Source: Ophioceras dolichostomum (lineage: Eukaryota > Ascomycota > Sordariomycetes > Magnaporthales > Ophioceraceae). From it: a stretch of 61,974 bases of DNA. Made by a program: the position numbers and the translations under genes. Numbering within the stretch: position 1 is the stretch's first letter; each line of letters starts with the position of its first letter. Positions 55,201-61,974 of the stretch are shown here, piece after piece. The notes beneath the pieces are model-generated. The model had not been told where the DNA came from, ran no database searches, and was given only the letters and a program-made list of their open reading frames with translations. Where the stretch lies: the NCBI GenBank assembly GCA_003049485.1, contig PYST01000231.1:1-61974 (forward strand). Direction: 5' to 3'.

Positions 55201-58152
55201 TGTCTGCTTCGCCGTCTTCAGCCAAGTCTCGAAGTCGATCTCCGGAATGGCCCCGGCGTCGAGCAGCTTCAGGGCGAGCGCCGAGTCGCCGTACATAGCT
55301 GCGGTCTGCAGAGGGCCTAGTCCATTGTTTTGGTAGTTCGTCCAGCCCAGATGGTTGATAGACGTCTTGGTTCCGTTGGGGTCGAGTTCCCGCAGCGTGT
55401 CGAGAAGCTTGGTCGAGCAGCCGCTCTCCACAAAGCGCTGGAAGGCAGTGAAGCTGTTGAGGTCGGCCTGTGCACACGTAGCGCCAAGTCCCAGGAGTGT
55501 TTTGGTCATACTCATGGCTCTGTCCAGCGGCAGCAGCAACGCCAAAGAGAGAGCGAGCACGGCAGCCTCGGGCTGGTAGTTTTGGCTGATGAATTTGACG
55601 GGCCGGAGCACGTCGGCGCCGTACTCCTCGCAGAGCAGCTTGACGACCTCGTCGTGCCCGCCGGCGATGGCGAGGTGCAGGGCTGAGCAGGGCGTGTCCC
55701 AGGCAGTGACGTTGACGTCGTAGAAGTCCGGGTCGTCCTCCTTCTCCTCGGGCATACCGTCCTCGCCGTCCTCTTTCTTTGCACCGCGCTTGACCTGCAC
55801 GAAGGAGCCCGTCGCCATGCTCTGGCCCTCGACGTCATCCAAATCATCATCGTCTTCAATCAGCTCGCCATCGTCGTCCTCCTCATCCTCGTCTTCGTCA
55901 TCGCCGTCCTCATCCCCGTCCTCGTCCTCGCCTTCCTCCTCATCAGACTCCACGGGCTTCACAGACGGCTGAGCTTTGTCTGACCCGCCCGTATCCGACT
56001 GCTCGTCAACACCCTTGACTTTGTCGGCGGCCCCGGCTTCACCTACTCCAGCGGCTTTGCGACGGCGGTCTTTCTTCTCTTCCTCTTCGGCCTCGTTCTC
56101 GGTGCTCTTGTCCATCAGGATCTTAACCATCTCGACGTTGCCCCGCTCAGCAGCCAGGTGCAGGGCTGTCCGCCCGTCCGCCAGCCGCGCGACAAGACGA
56201 GCACCTTTATTGACCAGCAGACGCACGATCTCGGCGGTCGAGCTGATGCAGGCCAGATGGAGTGGCGTGCGCCCAGTGTAGTCCCTCTTGTTCGGGTCGG
56301 CCCCTTCCTGGGCAAGCCAGTCCTCGACGTGCTCGGCATCGCAGTCCACAATAGCCTGGCACAAACGTGCCGTATTGCCGACATAGGCCAGCTCGCACCA
56401 GTCCTCTTCGGTCAGCGGATTGAACGAGCCGATCTGCTGCCGTCCGGGGTCATCCTTGATGAAGGACACTTTGCCAGAGACGTAGATCTTATCCTCCTGC
56501 TCGGCAACCTCCTTCTCCTGGTCCGTGTGAGGCTTCGGGCAGAAGCCGCAGCAGTCTTCAGCGACGTCGGCGAAGCGACCGAAGAAGGCAGGGTGCCGGT
56601 GGAGATAGACCTCACGCTCCTTAGGCTGGTTCCACTCCGCATTCAGGAGAAGATCCTTGGTGTAGCACAGCTTCTCGATCTTCTTCGCGTGGAATTTGGT
56701 GCCGTAGGGTATGGTGAAGGTATGGTAGTTAGACACCTCCTCTTCATCTACCCACTCGGCCACCTCGTCCTCATGGCGGTCCTACTGTAACGTCAGTGTA
56801 TGGTCCTGTGGAGTTCAAGCTTTTCGGGTTTCTGCCGGGGTAGCGGGCGGACTTGGATGTGATGTGATCAACGAGGGAGTCGAGGGGCCTGCTCACCTTG
56901 ATGTTGCCCCTGAGGCCGCCGGTCCAGAAGTCGCGGTTGAGGGCGGGTCGACCCCTCTCCTGGCGACGCTGGGCGAGATACTTGTCCCTGGCACTCGACG
57001 TAGGCAGGCGCTCGAGGACCAGGAGCCGGGCCAGACCCAGAGTGCGCCGGAAGCTCCGCTCAAAGATGGTCGGATCGATCCGCGAGCGGTCAAGCTCGGG
57101 CCAGTAGACCTCGAAGTTGCGGTGAGAGTACTTCGAGAGCCTGTTCTCGTACGAGGGGCTTCGGCGGCTCAGATCAATGTAATTGATCTGAGTCATATAG
57201 GACTATTTTTGTATATCAAAACGGCGTCAGATTTTCTCTCACGGCCGAACACGGTTGATGGACAATGACTATGACACTCACCTGCAGGGCCCGCGGCGTG
57301 ACATACACCTGCTTGCCGTCGAACGCAGCACCGGCACAGTCAATATCGAACCCCGTCAGGATTTCCGACACGGAGTTGTAGATGCGGAGAACGATCTGAA
57401 TATGGCGAGTTGGGTATTGACTGAACGTCATGCGTTTGTTAGCTAAACATTCGATATTCGTGTCTAGATGGGATGTGTGAAGACTTGACTTACGAGCAGA
57501 TGGTGATGGCATGCTTGGTGCGCACGGTAGTACACTCAGTCAGGATCGAGTCCTTAACACGGGTCTCGATCTCACGAATCTTCTCAAGGGCGCCCTCCTC
57601 GGTGAGTCCGTACAGGAACAGGTCGACGTCAGAGGCCGGGCAGAACTTCTCGTGATAGTACTCGCGGAGGGCCCTCTTGGACTTGGTGAACTCCTCGGGC
57701 ACGGGCAGCAGCGTGTTGACCACGGACGAGCCCGCTGCCACGACGTTGTTCCAGTTGAGATCGGCGAGGGATGACTCGGAGAAGACGTTGAAGTTGTTCA
57801 GGAACTCCTTGATCGACTTGACCGTGGCCGGGGCACCGTCAGGCTTGCGCTTCTCGGCCGGGAGCGGCATGATGTACCGGCTCTTCTCCAGCTCCGACTC
57901 GTCGTCGATCTTACGGGCCCGGATCTTGATGTCCGCCGTGTCCTTGGTGAAGAGCGGGAGGACGTTGACGTAGGGATCCTTCAGGGCTTCATGGTTCGGC
58001 TCCTGGGCGTAGACGGACCTGAGCTCCTTCTCGAAGACGCGGTACGGCTGCACGATCTCTCCCAGGGAAGCAGCATCCTTGCCCTGCTTCGCGAGATGGG
58101 CCACGAGCTCGGCATGGGGGACCGGGATGGGTGGAAGTTTGGAGGGTGCCAT
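52201..58152 (-). CDS. Nucleotidyltransferase-fold protein with ankyrin repeats, 1889 residues
   Basis: Four exons (57494-58152, 57282-57420, 56897-57187, 52201-56781); introns of 73, 94 and 115 bp all have good donors and keep frame. The ATG at 58152 (CACCATGGC) follows an A-rich leader. The N-terminal 350 residues look like an NTase domain: VVAAGSSVVNTLL (about 138-150) supplies the small-residue turn, SDVDLFLYGL (about 174-183) the first two carboxylates, and SEILTGFDIDCAGAAFDG the later one. VYVTPRALQINYIDL and RSPSYENRLSKYS follow, shared with NTase/ankyrin proteins of other eukaryotes. The big last exon has ankyrin repeats (TGRTPLHLACISSTAEIVRLLVNKGA, DGRTALHLAAERGNVEMVKILM, and others to about residue 1650), a long acidic tract, and a C-terminal coiled segment. 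Activity and substrate are unknown. Intron 2 removes a stop-containing segment, so splicing is required. Confidence 0.85.
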
Positions 58153-58698
58153 GGTGTTTTTTTTTTCTTTACTGATGTTTGGTTCTTTGCTGTTTTTTTT
58201 TTCTTCTTTAGTCTTTCCCTGTTTTATATGCGAGAAAGACAGACAGAAATGTGCAAGTATCGACCGGTTGGTGGCTTGAAAATAAGGGGAACAAACAGCG
58301 CTCGCGAACAGCGCTTGGAAACAGGAATGCTTGAGGTTGAGTCTCCTAATGGAGTGATATCAATCAAAGCCCAAGGAGGGGCTTCACATGGATGAAGGAA
58401 ACGAAAGTGTGTGCTTGTTAAACTTTGGAAAGCAGTGTGCGATGGTGAACGTCCTCTACGCAATCGGGCAAGATCGGATGAGATATGCGGATGGCGGTCG
58501 TCGCTACCCCTTTCACACTTTTGTGACGGGAAAGCAGACAATTAAATAGACCTATCTACATTGCGCATCACAGCAAGGTTCTAATGGTTGGGATTGACTG
58601 TACGAATCTGGAGATCAGAGGCAATGAATCCCATCCGCTGCGAACCCTAGTCCGGTCCGGCAGCCCTGGGCCTGACCTTGGCACACTTTCATGTAGGT
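58153..58698. other. Promoter and leader region of the NTase/ankyrin gene
   Basis: On the minus strand the 50-70 bases next to the start codon are A-rich, typical of strongly translated fungal leaders. No coding signal is recognised in the remainder. Confidence 0.5.
58222..58228 (-). promoter_or_regulatory. Probable TATA box of the NTase/ankyrin gene
   Basis: On the minus strand this reads TATAAAA, 70 bp upstream of the ATG at 58152 and followed by an A-rich leader. Confidence 0.5.
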
Positions 58699-59037
58699 CT
58701 AGCTGCATGTGGCGTCCAAGGCATCACGATCACGATCGCGTCGCCCGTGAAGAGGCACACAGACCGACTTGCTGCCTGGAATCACCACATCTTCTCCAAT
58801 TTTGAGACGCGAAAAATCCGCGAAGTCACAAGACTTCGCCCTTGCGCCGCTCGGCTCATTTTGCGAGATCATGTCGGTTGGCGCTGTGTTGCCTGGTGTT
58901 GAAGCCGGAAAAAGGAACGATGGTGATGGATGCCTAGAAGCTTGCATTGGCGACAGCTTTGTTGGAGCTTTGAGTTTAACCCCGCTCTCGAACCCCTGAA
59001 CGTAGAGGTCCCTCACCGCTGATCCAATGGAGCTCAT
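58699..59037 (-). CDS. Hypothetical protein, 112 residues, low confidence
   Basis: An open frame from the ATG at 59037 (MSSIGSAVRDLY...) to a TAG at 58699. Composition is plausible but there is no recognisable domain. A GTGAGG donor-like site lies within the first 25 bases of the frame, so the ATG could instead be a short first exon with other exons not found. The frame lies 696 bp downstream of the V-ATPase f subunit gene's stop, on the same strand. Confidence 0.3.
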   Translation of the reverse strand: MSSIGSAVRDLYVQGFESGVKLKAPTKLSPMQASRHPSPSFLFPASTPGNTAPTDMISQNEPSGARAKSCDFADFSRLKIGEDVVIPGSKSVCVPLHGRRDRDRDALDATCS

Positions 59038-59732
59038 CCACCCAAATGCGTGCGGCTGAGAAGTATGCCTAGCCAACCCCTTCCAAGAATGAGCAATTCG
59101 CTTCGTAAATACGAAGTGTGAAACGAATGATGCGAGAACGGAATTCGGGAGATGAGACGGGAGAGCAATCTAGTGGAGGAAGATCAGGTCGGCGGGGGCT
59201 GCATCGATAAGTTCGATTCCTTCGAATGACTGTCGCCGGCTATTACCTAGAGCTGCCTGATTGCTCGTCTGGCTTCATTTCTCGCTGATAAATGTCCAAG
59301 CAAAGTCTGTGAGCGGCAGTTCGATGTTGTATAATACAAACCGGGCCGACTCTACATCAGCTCCGGCGCAGGGCCCGGCTCCGGCTCCGACTCCGGCCAG
59401 CCTCAACTCCCGTGTGGAGCCGTTTGGTAGTTCCCTTCTCCTCCGGCTGATCCGTGGACGTATGGAGTCTACCACCCGAGGGCCGGGCAGGCCTGGATCC
59501 GGCCCGGTTCCCGCGACTCAATATAGTACAGTGTTACTCGATCCATCGACTGAACAAGGTGGCTTCCTCGGATGTGCTACTAACCGCCCAGTTGATATAT
59601 GGTGATCCAATGCAACCCATCAGCCAGCCCAATACAACGTCGAATCCAAAACGTGTTTCTTTCGAACACGCCCCCTCCCTCACAGGTCTGTCGTCGTCGT
59701 CATCGTCGTCGTGGGTCCGTCCAAGGCCGACT
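59038..59732. other. Intergenic stretch
   Basis: Probably the 3' region of the V-ATPase f gene and the promoter of the weak hypothetical frame. It contains a TCG-repeat run near 59690-59710. Plus-strand frames at 59261-59888 are antisense to or flank the V-ATPase gene and look spurious. Confidence 0.45.
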
Positions 59733-60273
59733 TCACAGGGCTATCGATCCCCTACGACTCTCCCGCATGTGCATCAGGCCTTGGAGGCCACAAAAAACAA
59801 GGAATCCCTACATGGGGGAACACAGAGATGTCAGCGTTACAGTCTAAGCTACGGATCGAGAAAGAGCAGGGTCAAAATAGGTGCATAAGGGGCACAGATT
59901 CCTCGGAGTGGTTGCTACTGACAGCATAGATCAACACGGCGATGAAGATGGTGGCAGCGACCTCGGGCCCGTCTGCAGGGTCTTCGGTGCCGCCCACGAG
60001 CTCATGGTGGTTGCCCTTGAACAAAATGCCGAGTACGCCGAGGATGATGATAGCAAATGCTGATATAACCGTGCTGTTGCGCGTGAGCGATGGGGCGTGT
60101 CACGAAAGTTAGCGTGATGTGCTGAGAGGGAGGTAATTATTCGGGGAGTAGAATATCGACGGAAGAGCAGGATATTTGGGGATGAAGGTCGCCGACGTCG
60201 CCGACCTGAGAGTTCGCAGAAAAGACGAGACGTACCAAGACCACGCTTGCATAGCACTGACGAGAGGCTTCAT
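59733..60273 (-). CDS. V-ATPase f subunit, RNASEK/YPR170W-B homologue
   Basis: Three small exons (60236-60273, 59923-60073, 59733-59807) encode 87 residues. Introns of 162 and 115 bp have GTACGT and GTCAGT donors and CAACAG and ATGTAG acceptors; the first splits a Cys codon, the second splits none. The product starts MKPLVSAMQAWSC and runs through TVISAFAIIILGVLGILFKG (first membrane helix), then NHHELVGGTEDPADGPEVAAT, a loop shared with yeast YPR170W-B, and IFIAVLIYAGFLVFCGLQGL (second helix), ending in a basic tail. Length and every landmark match this small subunit, which sits in the Vo proton-pumping sector of the vacuolar ATPase; the human homologue is RNASEK. Each exon alone is too short to stand out, so the gene is easily missed. 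Confidence 0.9.
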
Positions 60274-61894
60274 GATGACGGGGATCGAGTGGGAGATTGG
60301 CAGCTATGTGCCGGGGGCTATTTTGGTGTCGGGAATTCGGGGAGCGATGGCAACATCAAGTCCCGTCTCGTCGATCGAGCTGTGGGATAGTCAGTTGGAC
60401 AGCTAGCTTCACGCGCGTCGTCGTCAGGTGCGGCTGGCTGGAATTGTTGGTGCGCCGGGCGTCGTTGTTGTTGGAAGTAACAGAAGGCAATGATGATGTT
60501 GCCGACCGCAAGGGCCCCACAGCACAGCATCAAGCTCAGTCAGTGCCAAGAATAGCCCGTGCCTGTGCAGTTTTATGCCTGAAAAATCAGGCCTAAATCT
60601 GCACCGAAACCGTTGGAGGTGTGTGTCCACCAGCACGTGGCCCCTGGTCCAGCCATGATATGGAGTCGCAATCTCATCACAAGGTCTCGACATTGCCAAC
60701 GCCCTGCAAATCACCAACATTTCGTCCTGACCGAGCGTATAAACCATCCTCTCAGCACTTGCTCTGCCAGACTCAGGGGAAGTCTCTCCTGTCTATCGCA
60801 AATGTTCCGTCACTTATCATGACAGAGACAGCTTCAGGCTGCAGAAGCCCAAAATACCTACTTGCTCAATAATCCCTTTGTAAGAAATTTGGCCGGGTTC
60901 GAGCATCAACCCAGGCTTGAAGAGCTCCCCGAGTTGAGCCCGAGTCTTCAACTCCTCGAACTCCAGTCCATACCAGTCCTATCCATCGCGAAATATATTT
61001 AGACGGCGCCCAATCGCCAAGGCCCGGGCCGTCTTCTTCCTCGCTGCGCGCATCTGTCGGACGCCAGGAATCAGGGATTCCATACCTGTACCAGAGAATT
61101 CATCACCGGCCTCTACTCGGCGCAAATTTCAGCATTTCTTCAGGAGCCTAACCTTCTCCTCTCATACCTACCCTCCCACTCCGTATCGGATCAGGAAAGC
61201 ATCATGCTCAGGGTAGGTAGCGCCCTTCTCCCGCGATCCCCGCCAGAGCGATGCTGCCTTGCCTTCTCCCTCGCCAGCCTAGCCAGTCCAACCCCAGCCC
61301 ATTTCCCAGCCCCCAACCCAGGTCACACAAATAGACTACGGCAGTTGTGAAGCAGCGGAGAAAGGGATGCGGGTGGACGAACATGGAGGTTGGCTGGATC
61401 GCTGACGCCCCTCTCTCCCCCCTTTCTGTCTCGACGACCAGGCTCTCCAACCACATGCGGAGGACAAGCTCCACCTTCGGCTCCATCGGGCCCGGTCCGT
61501 GATTTTGACCTCCGATGAGTAAGTCCCCACTCATTCCCGCCTCTCAAGCCTCCAGCCAGCCCATTGCCTCCCCAGGTGTACCAGTACATTGCCTTCAAGA
61601 TTTCATTTTTTCGTTCGTCATGAAACACGAATGAGTGGTAGCCAACCAGCCTATTTCGCTTCTCTTCCAAATATCCCCCCTCCTAGTCTAGTCACCCTCC
61701 TTCTTCTTGTGCCCCTCATCTCCTGCTCTCCTCTTTCCCCTTCTCCTCTGGGGGTCGGCACCAAGCGATGGGCAGCAGAGGATGACGGTGATGCGACGTA
61801 GACAGACAGGCGCACACCTTCGCTTCGCGCTCCCTGCATACCCAACTACCTACCTACCTCCACCTACCGACCTGCCTGCTTCCCGTCTGTCGCC
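60274..61894. other. Intergenic stretch, possible short exons of an unrecognised gene
   Basis: The first few hundred bases are the V-ATPase f promoter. Around 61370-61570 on the plus strand are acceptor- and donor-like signals: a CGCTGAC branch with a long pyrimidine tract and CGACCAG near 61440, GTAAGT near 61519, and CCCCAG near 61575. They suggest spliced transcription towards the right edge, but no continuous protein could be built. Short runs of CCTA occur near 61840. Confidence 0.35.
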
Positions 61895-61974
61895 ATGCCA
61901 AAACATGGAGCACGCACCTCCACCACACCGGAGGAACAGAAGGCCCGTCACCCCACCCCTCCTCCGTTCCCCTC
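61895..61974 (+). CDS. Possible gene start running off the right edge
   Basis: The ATG in GTCGCCATGCC opens a frame (MPKHGARTSTTPEEQKARHP...) that continues to the end of the window, following a CT-rich, CCTACCTA-containing leader. Only 26 codons are visible, Pro/Thr-rich, without a recognisable motif. Partial at its 3' end. Confidence 0.25.
   Translation, partial: MPKHGARTSTTPEEQKARHPTPPPFP

Overview
The window looks like nuclear DNA of a filamentous ascomycete, probably a Sordariomycete. Large genes rich in G and C at third codon positions are cut by short introns (54-243 bp) with GT/AG ends and CTAAC/CTGAC-type branch points. Leaders are pyrimidine- or A-rich, intergenic DNA is several kb long, and the gene content is typical of such fungi: a QDE-3-like RecQ helicase, Kar9, an Hsp30-type small heat-shock protein, a GT31-type glycosyltransferase and a large NTase/ankyrin protein. 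No tRNA, rRNA, CRISPR array, transposon or virus was recognised.

Left part (1-15.2 kb): mostly gene-poor. I reconstruct two weak multi-exon genes: a membrane-anchored protein at 2462-3274 (+), and a Gln-rich gene on the minus strand at 4088-5740 with two possible 15-nt micro-exons. The only large gene is a 1123-aa methyltransferase-domain protein (7040-10411, -), followed by about 4.9 kb without a supported gene.

Middle (15.2-33.3 kb): a small secreted protein; an MFS drug/polyamine-type exporter converging on a cytochrome P450 whose N-terminal region looks damaged; a type II membrane glycosyltransferase with a PAN-like tail; a KES1/OSH4 sterol/PI4P transfer protein; an F-box-like protein; an Hsp30-type small heat-shock protein with a clear heat-shock promoter; LSM6 in three short exons; and a BTB protein with an unresolved 5' end.

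Right part (33.8-62 kb): the RecQ/BLM helicase (QDE-3-like), a Kar9-type spindle-positioning protein, a 703-aa conserved protein of unknown function, the 1889-aa NTase-fold/ankyrin protein, and a compact three-exon gene for the V-ATPase f subunit (RNASEK/YPR170W-B type). A possible new gene starts at the right edge.

Most genes are unrelated housekeeping or regulatory genes. Only the MFS/P450 pair hints at shared metabolism. Splice junctions were placed by eye from consensus sites, phase continuity and, where possible, family motifs; no RNA evidence was available.
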